The notes: generated by a model not told the origin, from the sequence alone. A stretch of 64,000 nucleotides of DNA from Pedobacter fastidiosus (GCF_014306625.1 NZ_JACRYL010000002.1:292792-356791), one strand, 5' to 3'; shown: positions 34,203-43,342, counted from the first letter of the stretch. A program made the numbers and translations.

Positions 34203-34808
34203 TTAGGTGTTGAAAAATTTGGGAACGCTTTTAACCAAAAATATAGTCATGCTCCTTGCACCATGCGCACCCAAAACCAAAGATTGTTCAATATCAGCTG
34301 TTTTAGAAGGTCCGGCAATAAAGGTTCCGAAGCCATAATCTTGATTTTCAATAATTTTATAGGCTTCATGCATGTTTACGATAATATTTTCTTCTTCAAC
34401 CACCATCCCTAAATGCTGGGTAATGAAAGGTAAAACACGTTGTCCCATTAAATCTTCTGTAATCCAAATGGCGCCATTTTCTGCAACTGCAAAATGAGTT
34501 TTAAAAAATGCAAATTCCGTATTTACAAACTGATGAGGTTTTTCATCTCCAGTAAAAGAAGTATAATATTTCAAACCTTCAATCGGTGTAATAATCTGAT
34601 CGCTAACTTTGAAGTGCTCAGAAATATACAAATCAATATCTTCTAATTTATGAATTACGACAACTCGTCCACCGATTAAATTAATCATCTGAACAAATTT
34701 TTCGGTTATTACTTCTTTAGATGGGGAATCAAATTGCAAATATTCTGGCAGTTTGGTTGCTTGAGGCTGATTATTTAGAATTGCTGATAATATTGTTTCT
34801 CTACTCAT
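34203..34808 (-). CDS. lutC: LutC-type LUD domain protein of lactate oxidation
   Basis: A 201-residue LUD-domain protein (DUF162 type), with AVAENGAIWITEDLMGQRVL and FGTFIAGPSKTADIEQSLVL followed by LGAHGARSM. In Bacillus, LutABC is the iron-sulfur lactate oxidase that makes pyruvate from L-lactate. It is the last gene of a lutA-lutB-lutC run on the minus strand. It is separated from lutB by about 100 bp that contain a palindromic repeat. Confidence 0.88.
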   Translation of the reverse strand: MSRETILSAILNNQPQATKLPEYLQFDSPSKEVITEKFVQMINLIGGRVVVIHKLEDIDLYISEHFKVSDQIITPIEGLKYYTSFTGDEKPHQFVNTEFAFFKTHFAVAENGAIWITEDLMGQRVLPFITQHLGMVVEEENIIVNMHEAYKIIENQDYGFGTFIAGPSKTADIEQSLVLGAHGARSMTIFLVKSVPKFFNT

Positions 34809-34869
34809 TATTAATTTAAAATTTCGGTTGGTGAAGTACCAAATGATAGGTTTATTCGCCTAATTCCTA

Positions 34870-34896
34870 CTCCGTGGTTTGTGTTTCCACGAACCG
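34870..34896. repeat. REP-like palindrome between lutB and lutC
   Basis: CCGTGGTTTGTGTTTCCACG then AACCG is a compact member of the family found inside the propeller gene at 7399-7468. It lies inside an operon and could stabilise the lutAB mRNA or lower lutC expression. Confidence 0.6.
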
Positions 34897-34907
34897 AAAA
34901 ACAACCT

Positions 34908-36290
34908 TTATTTCTCAGTGTTGTTTCTTTTATACCATTCAGAAAATGATTCTTTAGGCGCTTCTGGCATCTCTCTATTTTTAAACCATAGATTAAATTG
35001 ATTGTTAACCGTAAAAGGTGCATGCTTTAAAGTCCATCGACCAATTTTCCCAGCCAGTTTAAACCGCGTGGGAGAAGATAGCGTAAAATCCATCACTTTC
35101 ATGGCAATCGTTTTCGCTACAGTTGTGTTTCCCTCCTTAACAATCACTTGACGCCATTTATAAAGCTGATCGTGGATGTCAATTTTAACTGGACAAACAT
35201 TGGTACAGGAACCACATAAGGTAGATGCGAAAGGTAAATCTGCATATTCTTTCATATCCAAATTGGGGGCGAGAATTGCGCCAATTGGCCCTGCAATAGC
35301 ATTATGATAACTATGGCCACCACTTCTACGATAAACTGGGCAGGTATTCATGCAAGCTCCACAACGAATACACTTTAACGAATTCCTAAAATCTTCCCTT
35401 CCCAATTGTATACTTCGTCCATTATCTACCAAAACAATGTGCATCTCTTGCCCTTTTCTAGGCTTTTTAAAATGACTTGAATAAGTTGTAATCGGCTGTC
35501 CTGTAGCACTTCTAGTTAACAACCTCAAGAAAACGCTTAGGTGCTTTTTCTTTGGAATTATTTTCTCAATGCCCATGCAAGCAATGTGTATATCTGCTAA
35601 ATGAGCACCCATATCGGCATTACCCTCATTGGTACACACCACAAATTCACCTGTTTCAGCGATTGCAAAATTGACACCTGTAAGCGCCGATTTTCGAGTT
35701 AAAAAAGTTTCTCTTAAATGAATCCGAGCGGTTTCCGTTAAAATCTGAGGATCGGAAACACCAGCTTCCGTTCCTAAATTTTCGTGAAATATTTGTCCAA
35801 TTTCTTCTTTCTTTTTATGGATACAAGGCAATACAATATGGCTTGGGGGTTCTTTAGCCAATTGTACAATTCTTTCTCCCAAGTCAGAATCAATAACATC
35901 AATCCCATTATCTTCTAAATATTGATTTAAATGACATTCTTCAGTAAGCATCGATTTACTCTTAACCATCTGGTTAATTCCTTTAGACTGAAGTAGGGAA
36001 AGTACAATTTTATTATGTTCCTCAGCATTTGCCGCCCAATGTACTTTTATGCCATTGGCTTGCGCTTTAGATTCGAATTCTATTAAATAATTGTACAGAT
36101 TAGAAAGTACATTATTCTTAATTTGAGAAGCTGTTTCTCGTAGAAGTTCCCATTCTGATATACCATGAGCAGCCTTATCTCTCTTAGCCCTTATCCACCA
36201 AAGTGTGTCATCATGCCAATTTACCCGTTCTTCATCTTTATTAAAAAGATCTGATAACTCTGAATGCTTGAGCGTATTTAACTTATCCAT
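34908..36290 (-). CDS. lutB: LutB-type iron-sulfur protein of lactate oxidation
   Basis: A 460-residue protein with an N-terminal LUD domain (GVNFAIAETGEFVVCTNEGN, ADMGAHLADIHIACMGIEKI) and two 4Fe-4S clusters near the C-terminus (CIRCGACMNTCPVYRR about residue 315 and CGSCTNVCPVKIDIHDQ about 360). Its ATG overlaps the lutA TAA by one base. No lactate permease gene is present in the window. Confidence 0.92.
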   Translation of the reverse strand: MDKLNTLKHSELSDLFNKDEERVNWHDDTLWWIRAKRDKAAHGISEWELLRETASQIKNNVLSNLYNYLIEFESKAQANGIKVHWAANAEEHNKIVLSLLQSKGINQMVKSKSMLTEECHLNQYLEDNGIDVIDSDLGERIVQLAKEPPSHIVLPCIHKKKEEIGQIFHENLGTEAGVSDPQILTETARIHLRETFLTRKSALTGVNFAIAETGEFVVCTNEGNADMGAHLADIHIACMGIEKIIPKKKHLSVFLRLLTRSATGQPITTYSSHFKKPRKGQEMHIVLVDNGRSIQLGREDFRNSLKCIRCGACMNTCPVYRRSGGHSYHNAIAGPIGAILAPNLDMKEYADLPFASTLCGSCTNVCPVKIDIHDQLYKWRQVIVKEGNTTVAKTIAMKVMDFTLSSPTRFKLAGKIGRWTLKHAPFTVNNQFNLWFKNREMPEAPKESFSEWYKRNNTEK

Positions 36291-37027
36291 TACGATTCTG
36301 CATTTAAAATTTCGGCAATATGAAGCACTTTTACTTTACTATTTTGGCGCTTCAAAATTCCTTCCATATGCATTAAACAAGACATATCAGCGGCTGTAAT
36401 ATATTCAGCTCCATTTAATAAATGATCTTCTACCCTATCTTTGCCCATTTTTGCCGATACAGCTTCCTCTGCCACACAGAAAGTTCCACCGAAACCACAG
36501 CATTCATCTGGACGAGTTAATTCGATCATTTCGATTCCCTTAACCTGATTCAACAACTGTAAAGGCTTTGAAAATGGAACATCGACCAACTCAGTCATGG
36601 AGGAAAGATGTAACCCTCTTTGTCCGTGGCAACTTTGGTGCAAACCTACCTTAAACGGAAAGCTTGCTGAAATCTCTTTAACCTTTAAAATATCTGTTAA
36701 AAATTCTACCAGTTCGTAAACTTTACAACGAACTTTAAGTGCATCTTCTTCGCGTTTATCATCATGCAAGTGATCTTTTACATGAAGCACACAACTTCCA
36801 GATGGAGAAACGACGTAATCGAATTCTGCAAAATTTTCAATAAATAAGCTGTTGCAATTTTTAGTAAGGTGTTCATAACCAGAGTTGGCCATTGGCTGAC
36901 CGCAACACGTTTGGTTTTGAGGATAATAAACATCAACCCCAAGTTTTTTAAGCAAATTCAAGGTTGAAATTGCAGCGTTGGGATAAAACTGATCAACATA
37001 ACATGGAACAAATAAACCTACTCTCAT
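36290..37027 (-). CDS. lutA: LutA-type Fe-S oxidoreductase of lactate oxidation
   Basis: A 245-residue protein with the two Cys-Cys-Gly motifs of the GlpC/HdrD-like family: QTCCGQPMANSG and PDECCGFGGTFCVAEE, plus HQSCHGQRGLH. These bind iron-sulfur centres and pass electrons, probably to quinone. It starts the lutABC operon. The family start is MRVGLFVPCYVDQFYP. Confidence 0.92.
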   Translation of the reverse strand: MRVGLFVPCYVDQFYPNAAISTLNLLKKLGVDVYYPQNQTCCGQPMANSGYEHLTKNCNSLFIENFAEFDYVVSPSGSCVLHVKDHLHDDKREEDALKVRCKVYELVEFLTDILKVKEISASFPFKVGLHQSCHGQRGLHLSSMTELVDVPFSKPLQLLNQVKGIEMIELTRPDECCGFGGTFCVAEEAVSAKMGKDRVEDHLLNGAEYITAADMSCLMHMEGILKRQNSKVKVLHIAEILNAES

Positions 37028-37185
37028 TCTTTTACTACCTTTTCTTGTTTACACGATTCAGCTGAAATATTAGCATGAAAATTTTTTATAATACTGGTTA
37101 GAGATTGCATGGCCAAGATATATTAAAAATTACCTGAAACCGTTATGTACAATCATGGCTTTATGACGGTTTATGGAAGAAATAA

Positions 37186-38337
37186 TTATTTAACAAACTT
37201 GTATGTTGTACTTGTTTTATAGGTTTCACCAGGTTTTAAAACCGTAGATGCGAAATTTGGATGATTCGGTGCATCTGGAAAATGCTGTGTTTCTAAACAA
37301 AAAGCAGAGCGAAGAGGATAAGATTTCCCTCCCTTTCCATCCTTATCAATGCCAGTCAAGAAATTTCCGCTATAAAATTGAAGTCCAGGTTCTGTGGTGT
37401 AAACTTCTAAAACTATTCCAGTAATTGGACTTTTAACTTTAGCTACTGGAGTTTTTCCATCGTGATGAGTTAAAACAAAGTTATGATCATAACCTTTTCC
37501 AAACTTTAATTGCTCATCTTTTTCTTCAATAGATTGACCAATTGTTTTCGCTTTATTAAAATCGAAGGCAGAGCCTGCAACTGGCTGAAGCTTTCCTGTA
37601 GGAATTAAAGTAGAATCTACTGGGGTATATGCATTTGCATCGATCATTAGTTCGTGATCCAAAATTGTTTCATGTCCTTCCCCACTCAGATTAAAATAAG
37701 CATGATTGGTTAAATTTACAACGGTAGTCTTATCTGTTGTAGCTGCGTAATCAATTTGCAAAGCATTATCATTTGTTAAGCTATACACCACTTTTACTTC
37801 AAGTTTACCCGGATAACCCGCTTCACCATCGTTAGAAATATAGGTAAGTTCTAATTTTTGAGCATCAATTTGTTTCGCATCCCAAACTTTTGAAAAGAAA
37901 CCATCCGTACCACCATGTAAAGTATTTGCACCATCATTAAGTTGTAAATTATAGGTTTTACCATCCAAAGCGAATTTCCCTTTACCAATTCTATTGCCAT
38001 AACGGCCAATTAAAGCACCAAAAAAAGGCTCGCCTTTTTTACGATAAGCGCCAATACTATCATAGCCTAAAACCACATCCGTTAATTTATTATTTTGATC
38101 TGGAACGAGTAAAGAAACTATACGGCCGCCATAGTTGGAAATTGAAACAGAACTTCCTAACTTATTTTTTAAAATGTAGAGTTTTACGTTTTTACCACCA
38201 ATTGTAGCATCATATTTTGCAGAATCATTTTTTTCTGTTATCTGCTCTTTTTTAGCTGTATTAGAATTGCAAGAAGAGAAAGCTACTGCTAAACAAATGG
38301 CAGCCATAGGCAATGCTTTTAGAAACATTTTTTTCAT
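37186..38337 (-). CDS. lipoprotein aldose 1-epimerase (galactose mutarotase)
   Basis: A 383-residue mutarotase that interconverts alpha and beta anomers of galactose or glucose. The lipoprotein signal ends at AFSSC (Cys about residue 23), so it acts in the periplasm or outer membrane. The beta-sandwich shows YGGRIVSLLVPDQNN, ALIGRYGNRIGKGKF, the general acid His in TLHGGTDGFFSKVWD, VVNLTNHAYFNLSGEG and the Glu in AFCLETQHFPDAPNHP. It is divergent from the HAD/Nudix pair, whose regulator may control it. Confidence 0.93.
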   Translation of the reverse strand: MKKMFLKALPMAAICLAVAFSSCNSNTAKKEQITEKNDSAKYDATIGGKNVKLYILKNKLGSSVSISNYGGRIVSLLVPDQNNKLTDVVLGYDSIGAYRKKGEPFFGALIGRYGNRIGKGKFALDGKTYNLQLNDGANTLHGGTDGFFSKVWDAKQIDAQKLELTYISNDGEAGYPGKLEVKVVYSLTNDNALQIDYAATTDKTTVVNLTNHAYFNLSGEGHETILDHELMIDANAYTPVDSTLIPTGKLQPVAGSAFDFNKAKTIGQSIEEKDEQLKFGKGYDHNFVLTHHDGKTPVAKVKSPITGIVLEVYTTEPGLQFYSGNFLTGIDKDGKGGKSYPLRSAFCLETQHFPDAPNHPNFASTVLKPGETYKTSTTYKFVK

Positions 38338-38374
38338 AAAGATTTATTTTTGGTTAGAGCTAAAGTAAGAAAAT

Positions 38375-38390
38375 AAATTAACGTTATTTT
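38375..38390. promoter_or_regulatory. candidate operator between mutarotase and the HAD/Nudix pair
   Basis: AAATTAACGTTATTTT is a 16-bp palindrome (core TAACGTTA, one symmetric mismatch) in the 131-bp divergent intergenic region. It is a plausible site for the Nudix-type regulator two genes away. The support is symmetry and position only. Confidence 0.33.
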
Positions 38391-38468
38391 AACGATTATA
38401 AATAATATTCATCTATAATTGAACGGATTATCCAAGATCAAAAAAATCATCTAATTTAGAGGCTCAGT

Positions 38469-39140
38469 ATGCAAGATTTAACCTTTAAGCCCAAGGCTTT
38501 TCTTTTTGATTTAAATGGCACCATGATTAACGATATGGAATATCATACCATGGCTTGGCATTCTATTATGAATGATGAATTAGGTGCCAATTTATCTTAT
38601 GATACCGTTAAGAAAGAAATGTATGGCAAAAACTATGAAGTTTTAGAACGCGTTTTTGGAAAAGATAAGTTTAGCCCCGAGGAAATGGAAAGACTATCCA
38701 TCGATAAAGAAAATAGATATCAGCAAGGCTATTTCCCACATTTGGCATTAATTGATGGCTTAGATCGTTTCCTTGAACGTGCAAAACAATTAAAAATTTT
38801 AATGGCTATTGGCTCTGCCGCTATTCCTTTTAATATTGATTTTGTGGTAGACGGTTTAAATATTAGGCATTATCTTAATGCAATTGTGAGTGCCGATGAT
38901 GTTAAAATCAGTAAGCCTGATGCAGAAACTTTTATCAAGGCTGCGCAACTTTTAAATGTAAACCCAGAAGATTGCATTGTTTTTGAAGATGCCCCTAAAG
39001 GTGTAGAATCTGCAAACCGTGCAGGGATGAAATGTGTTGTGCTGACAACAACACACGCTATTGAAGAATTTGAAGATTACCCGAATATCTTGGGCTTTAT
39101 TACCGATTACAACGCTCCTATTTTAAACGCTTTATTTTAA
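38469..39140 (+). CDS. HAD-superfamily hydrolase, beta-phosphoglucomutase-like, with altered catalytic motif
   Basis: A 223-residue HAD protein of the phosphoglucomutase/phosphatase subfamily. Motif I reads FLFDLNGTMIND, so the second Asp of DxD is Asn. The cap domain follows (about 17-90). Motif II is IGSAAIPFN, the Lys is in DDVKISKPDAETF and motif IV is CIVFEDAPKGVESANRAGM. The DxN change would remove the usual acid/base residue, so activity may be reduced or different. It precedes the Nudix regulator by two bases, so they form an operon. Confidence 0.88.
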   Translation: MQDLTFKPKAFLFDLNGTMINDMEYHTMAWHSIMNDELGANLSYDTVKKEMYGKNYEVLERVFGKDKFSPEEMERLSIDKENRYQQGYFPHLALIDGLDRFLERAKQLKILMAIGSAAIPFNIDFVVDGLNIRHYLNAIVSADDVKISKPDAETFIKAAQLLNVNPEDCIVFEDAPKGVESANRAGMKCVVLTTTHAIEEFEDYPNILGFITDYNAPILNALF

Positions 39141-39142
39141 TC

Positions 39143-39838
39143 ATGGCAAAATATATAAATCAAAATCCGGTTTTAGTTGCAGTAGATTGTATTATTTTTG
39201 GTTATGATGGCGATCAGCTAAAACTTTTAGTGATTAAAAGAGCCATAGAACCTGTTAAAGATAAATGGAGTTTAATGGGTGGTTTTATAGGCGCTAATGA
39301 AGATTTGGATGGCGCTGCTAAGAGAATTCTCTTAGAACTGACAGGTTTACACGATGTTTATTTGGAGCAACTTCATGCCTATGGAAGTCCTGATCGTGAT
39401 CCGATTGAACGGACAGTTTCGGTGGTTTATTTTGCTTTGATTGATATTAATAAATATAGCAAGCAGATTAACGATCAATATCACGCTGAATGGTTTAAAT
39501 TAAAAGAAGTGCCTCAACTTATTTTTGACCACGATATTATGGTTAATGCCGCTATGGATAAAATCCGTTATCAGGCAGCGCTCCACCCCATCCTATTTGA
39601 ACTACTTCCTAAAAAATTCACCATTCCGCAGCTTCAGGCTTTGTATGAGCAGGTTTATGATGCTCCGATAGACAATAGAAATTTTATTCGCAAAATTACA
39701 GCCAGCGGATTGTTGATTAAGCAAACAGAGAAAGATAAATCGAGTTCTAGACGAGGCGCATTTTATTTTAAATTAGATAAAAACAAGCATAAGGCACAAT
39801 TTCAATCTTTTTTAAACTTCATTCCGAAAGCAAAATAG
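39143..39838 (+). CDS. NrtR/AraR-type transcriptional regulator with degenerate Nudix domain
   Basis: A 231-residue protein. The N-terminal Nudix fold (about residues 1-140) has a degraded Nudix box: GGFIGANEDLDGAAKRILLE then LTGL, where the RE and EE positions read RI and EL. The C-terminal winged helix is about 150-225 (FTIPQLQALYEQVYDAPIDN, NFIRKITASGLL). Loss of catalytic Glu with an added DNA-binding domain marks regulators such as NrtR and the Bacteroides arabinose regulator AraR, which sense ADP-ribose or sugars. The neighbouring mutarotase and HAD genes favour a sugar role. Confidence 0.88.
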   Translation: MAKYINQNPVLVAVDCIIFGYDGDQLKLLVIKRAIEPVKDKWSLMGGFIGANEDLDGAAKRILLELTGLHDVYLEQLHAYGSPDRDPIERTVSVVYFALIDINKYSKQINDQYHAEWFKLKEVPQLIFDHDIMVNAAMDKIRYQAALHPILFELLPKKFTIPQLQALYEQVYDAPIDNRNFIRKITASGLLIKQTEKDKSSSRRGAFYFKLDKNKHKAQFQSFLNFIPKAK

Positions 39839-40162
39839 TTTGTTTAAGTAACTGTTTAATTTCGAAAGATTAATTTTTGTTTCGTGGTGACACGAACTAT
39901 GGCACAAGATTAAAATGCCATTTACGAATGAACTCTATTTAATTCCGAAGGATTAAACTTCGCAACCAAGCCGTGTTACCTGTCTTCATGCACCACCGAA
40001 AACTACACAAAACACAGCATTTTTAAACCATTTTAAATATTTTGTTTACTTTTTTCAAATAAAAAACGCCTAATTAAAAACCATAGAATTTTTAAAATCA
40101 AGCACTTACGAATGCACGAAATAAGCCAAACAAAAAACATTAAAAACATTTAGAAAAAAATG
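39839..40162. other. intergenic stretch before tRNA-Lys with decayed repeat
   Basis: No gene is visible. Near 39880-39910 lies TTTCGTGGTGACACGAACTA, a decayed copy of the CGTGAGGACACGAAC repeat family, with a possible mate (ACCTGTCTTCATGCACCACC) near 39978. The rest is AT-rich and featureless. Confidence 0.45.
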
Positions 40163-40193
40163 TTGGCACGAATGGTTTTAATTTCTATATTTG
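40163..40193 (+). promoter_or_regulatory. promoter of tRNA-Lys
   Basis: TTG (40163-40165) and TATATTTG (40186-40193) are 20 bp apart, a textbook Bacteroidota promoter. The -7 element ends 24 bp before the mature tRNA. Confidence 0.8.
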
Positions 40194-40216
40194 CACCTCC
40201 TTAAACAAAAGGAAAT

Positions 40217-40292
40217 GATTCCGTAGCTCAGCTGGTAGAGCATTACACTTTTAATGTAGTGGTCCTGGGTTCGAATCCCAGCGGGATCACCA
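40217..40292 (+). tRNA. tRNA-Lys (anticodon TTT)
   Basis: A 76-nt cloverleaf with encoded CCA. The acceptor arm is GATTCCG/CGGGATC. The D arm contains AGCTCAGCTGGTAGAGC, the anticodon loop is CTTTTAA (anticodon TTT), and the T arm has GGTTCGAATCC. The gene is intact. The mobile element integrase begins 225 bp downstream, so the 3' half of this tRNA is the likely attachment site. Confidence 0.97.
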
Positions 40293-40315
40293 AAGGCGCA
40301 AGAAATTGCGCCTTT
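40292..40315 (+). terminator. terminator of tRNA-Lys
   Basis: AAAGGCGCAA and TTGCGCCTTT form a perfect 10-bp stem capped by a GAAA tetraloop, directly after the CCA end and followed by T residues. Confidence 0.85.
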
Positions 40316-40385
40316 TCTGTTTAAAACATATTTTAAACCGCAATTCTGAAAAAATAATAAGTCATTTCAAACCATCTTAAACCAT

Positions 40386-40444
40386 TATGACTGGTGCCCA
40401 AACTGGTGCCCAATTGTAATCGGTAAATTTGGGCACCAGTCATA
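40386..40444. repeat. 17-bp inverted repeat plus internal direct copy beside the integrase gene
   Basis: TATGACTGGTGCCCAAA (40386-40402) is matched perfectly by TTTGGGCACCAGTCATA (40428-40444). A third copy of ACTGGTGCCCA occurs at 40402-40412. The cluster lies between the tRNA attachment site and the integrase ATG (40518). The likely role is integrase arm-type binding or repression of int. Confidence 0.7.
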
Positions 40445-40517
40445 CTTGATCAATTTGAGCTAAAGTACTGAAGAACAATCTAAAAACAACTAAAATGTTT
40501 TACAAAAAGATTGAGAA

Positions 40518-41819
40518 ATGAAAAGCAACCAAACCCTAAAAGTCCTATTTTGGCACCGTAAATCTAAGGCAGATTCCAAAGGTTTCGCCCCTATTATCTG
40601 TAGAATTTCCATAGATGGAAAAGATGCGGAGTTTTCCACCACGTTAAAAGCACATGTTGAACACTGGAACGTTGAAGCAAAAAAAGTCATGAAATCAGCT
40701 GATTCAAAAAAAATCAATTCAGTCCTTAATCAAATTGAGAATTCGCTAGAGGTTAATTTCACGGTTCTGAAAACCCAGCATGACTTTATCAATCCCATGA
40801 TGCTGAAGAATATTTTCCATAACCGTCCAATTGAAAGCAAGAAAGGAAAAATTGAAAAAATTGAGCAGAAAACACCTTCATTATTGAAATTGACTGAAAT
40901 CCATATCAAGGATTTTTCCGAATTGGTGGAAAAAAAATTGCGGTCAAAAGAAACATTAAAACAATGGAAGGCTACCCAAAAGAAAATTAGTGAGTTTTTA
41001 AAATTTGAATTTAAGGTTGATGACCTAAACCTATCCGAGATTGAGTATTCATTTGCACAAAGACTTTATAAATATCTAACTGTAAAAAGAAACCAAGTTC
41101 TGAAGGATGCGGCAGCTATGAAGCAGATTAAAAATTTGAAGCAGATATTGAATATTGCAGAGGCGAATTTATGGATTACTAAGAACCCTATAGAAAAGTT
41201 CAAATGCGGCTCGGAGGAGCCTGAGATCATACCTCTTGAAATTTTCGAGGTAGAAAAAATATGGCGAAAGAAATTGAGTATCGAACGCCTAGCTAAAGTT
41301 AGGGATGCATTCATATTCCAGTGCTTTACCGGTTTTGCTTATCAAGACATCTACAACCTCAGCAAAGAGCATATCATGTACGTTGGATCAGACAAAGAAC
41401 CTTGGCTGGTGAAAGAACGAGGCAAAACAAAAGTTACCGAGATGGTGCCTATACTTCCCATTATTACCGAATTGATAGAAAAATATAAAGATCATCCCTA
41501 TTGCAAAGTTAATGATCGTTTAATTCCTGTAAACAGTAACTTTAGGTATAATTCCTATCTTAAAGAATTATCTGATATATGCGGTGTTGGAAAACCACTA
41601 AATAGTCATCTTGCCCGACACACTTTTGCAGACATGATGTTAAATGTACTCCACTTTCCATTAGAGGATGTAAGCAAAATGCTGGGGCACAAGAATATCC
41701 GCACTACTCAAAGATATGCCAGAGTAAAAAAAAGCAGGATTGGTAAAAAGATGAATGAAGCAAAAAGTATATTATTTGAAGATAATGGGGAACTGAAAAA
41801 GGCTTTACAGCAGACCTGA
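40518..41819 (+). CDS. int: tyrosine recombinase (ICE integrase)
   Basis: A 433-residue site-specific recombinase that inserts and excises the element. An arm-binding domain comes first (TLKVLFWHRKSKADSKGFAP), then a SAM-like core-binding domain (about 120-220) and the catalytic domain. The catalytic domain has HLARHTFADMM and MLGHKNIRTTQRYARV, giving the HxxR, H and nucleophile Tyr. The first Arg region reads CFTGFAYQDIYNL without the usual TGLR. The integrase of CTnDOT also lacks that Arg, so this fits the Bacteroidota group. It is next to tRNA-Lys. Confidence 0.93.
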   Translation: MKSNQTLKVLFWHRKSKADSKGFAPIICRISIDGKDAEFSTTLKAHVEHWNVEAKKVMKSADSKKINSVLNQIENSLEVNFTVLKTQHDFINPMMLKNIFHNRPIESKKGKIEKIEQKTPSLLKLTEIHIKDFSELVEKKLRSKETLKQWKATQKKISEFLKFEFKVDDLNLSEIEYSFAQRLYKYLTVKRNQVLKDAAAMKQIKNLKQILNIAEANLWITKNPIEKFKCGSEEPEIIPLEIFEVEKIWRKKLSIERLAKVRDAFIFQCFTGFAYQDIYNLSKEHIMYVGSDKEPWLVKERGKTKVTEMVPILPIITELIEKYKDHPYCKVNDRLIPVNSNFRYNSYLKELSDICGVGKPLNSHLARHTFADMMLNVLHFPLEDVSKMLGHKNIRTTQRYARVKKSRIGKKMNEAKSILFEDNGELKKALQQT

Positions 41820-42119
41820 TTCAGTATTCACCATCCTTAAGCTTTTTAGGACTGAAAATCTTCTAATTGACCAACGTACCAGTAATAAAATACAGCTATA
41901 AAAACTTAAAAGCTCTAATTGTTAAATACTTTGCTGGAAAAATGGGCATTTCAAATTAAATTTTCCAGATATTCTGTCTATTACAAAGCCAGCTTTAATA
42001 GATATTATCATTTGACTATTTTATTTAATGGAGAAGAGTAAGGTTAACTTATTCCAAACTTATAACGTGGCGAAACGGAAATGTAAGTTTAATTTCTTTT
42101 GCTAAATTTCCAATAGACT
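41820..42119. other. intergenic stretch between integrase and first cargo gene
   Basis: About 300 bp of AT-rich sequence between convergent genes. I see no ORF, clear terminator or repeat. Confidence 0.35.
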
Positions 42120-43241
42120 TTAAAACTTCGAATTTGGATTAAGTTTTTTTGCTTCGTCCAAAAGATATGTAGCATAGCCTCTTGGTTTGAGATATTTACT
42201 TTTTAAATAAGTAGGAATTTTAAAATAAGTACTGGTAGCACCAGTTAGTGCAAAGATCTCTCTTCCTATTTCCGCCAGATAAAAATGTTCGCCTGTGGAG
42301 AATACATATATACTGTCCACATTAAAAGGCCAACACTTATAATTAGATGATGATAAGAGTTTTTTCTTTGAAAAACTTATCAGTCTAAAATACTTCAGTG
42401 ACGGCCATGATATCGGATAATAAGAGTCGCTAGGCACAACCTTTCTTTCAGCATATTTCATGCTTCCTAGGTTTTCATCTTTTAAGAGGATAAAGTTCGA
42501 AAAATCAGCATAGTATTGCCTTCCAAGATCAGCAAAGCCAAAAATAAAAAATCTAGATATCCCTCTTAAACCCCTTTCAATGCAGATAATTGTGTTTTTG
42601 ATAGCCAAAGTGTCCGCTTGTTCATAAGTGAGCGTTTCCTGATCGACACCATCTAAGAAACTGTAGAGAAAATCCTTAAAAAGTTCAAATGGGTTTATAG
42701 CTGAGTTTTCTTTTTCCATTACAATTGTATCTATATAAAAATACCTTTGAATAATGGAAAACTCAGTCAAAATGTGGACAAGCTGCTTAAACTTAATATC
42801 TTTCTTTAAAAAAAGAACATCTTCCCTAACAAGCTGGTTTGATGACAACTCCTCAACATCATCGCTATATTCCAATAATTCTTCCAGCATAACATTAATG
42901 CCATGACCGCCTCGATATTTATTAAAGAAAGATTTTCCTGAAAAAAGTTTAGGATAATGTCCTGTAAGATGTTTTTCCTTTAACAGCAGTAAGATCTTAA
43001 TTATCCGTTCAAAGCCTGAGGATAAAAGCTGGATGGTTACATGGTTGTTAGATACCAATGTTTTTTGTTCACGGAGATTTAACAGCCCTAATTCAACAAA
43101 CTTGAAAGATGCTTCCACTTCTTGAGTTATCGCAAGCACTTTTTCCATTTGAATAGACCTCTCATATAGCTCAATTTCGATTTTTGATTTTTTTTTCATT
43201 ATAATTTTTGACAAACTAATTTTGAGCCCTATATTATACAT
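42120..43241 (-). CDS. unknown protein with HEPN-like helical N-terminus
   Basis: A 373-residue protein I do not recognise. The N-terminal half is helical. The segment TIQLLSSGFERIIKILLLLK followed by GHGINVMLEEL resembles the helical layout of HEPN-type domains, but the classical RxxxxH motif is not clear. The C-terminal half is mixed alpha/beta (KVVPSDSYYPISWPSLKYFR, FYLAEIGREIFALTGATSTY). There is no signal peptide. A second ATG (MKKKSKIEIEL, start 43199) is an equally good start. It is divergent from the gene at 43343 and close to the integrase, a usual place for ICE cargo such as defence genes. Function is unknown. Confidence 0.6.
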   Translation of the reverse strand: MYNIGLKISLSKIIMKKKSKIEIELYERSIQMEKVLAITQEVEASFKFVELGLLNLREQKTLVSNNHVTIQLLSSGFERIIKILLLLKEKHLTGHYPKLFSGKSFFNKYRGGHGINVMLEELLEYSDDVEELSSNQLVREDVLFLKKDIKFKQLVHILTEFSIIQRYFYIDTIVMEKENSAINPFELFKDFLYSFLDGVDQETLTYEQADTLAIKNTIICIERGLRGISRFFIFGFADLGRQYYADFSNFILLKDENLGSMKYAERKVVPSDSYYPISWPSLKYFRLISFSKKKLLSSSNYKCWPFNVDSIYVFSTGEHFYLAEIGREIFALTGATSTYFKIPTYLKSKYLKPRGYATYLLDEAKKLNPNSKF

Positions 43242-43342
43242 TTAAACTTCTTACTTAGAATAAACTATCTTTCCAAGAAAAACGAACCAAGTATTAAAGC
43301 TTTTTTTAAAAATGGCTGTCAAATCTCTTCAATTGCATATCT

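Noticed and set aside
39143..39838. Active Nudix hydrolase
   Set aside because: The Nudix box lacks key Glu positions and a winged helix follows, so a regulator is the better call.
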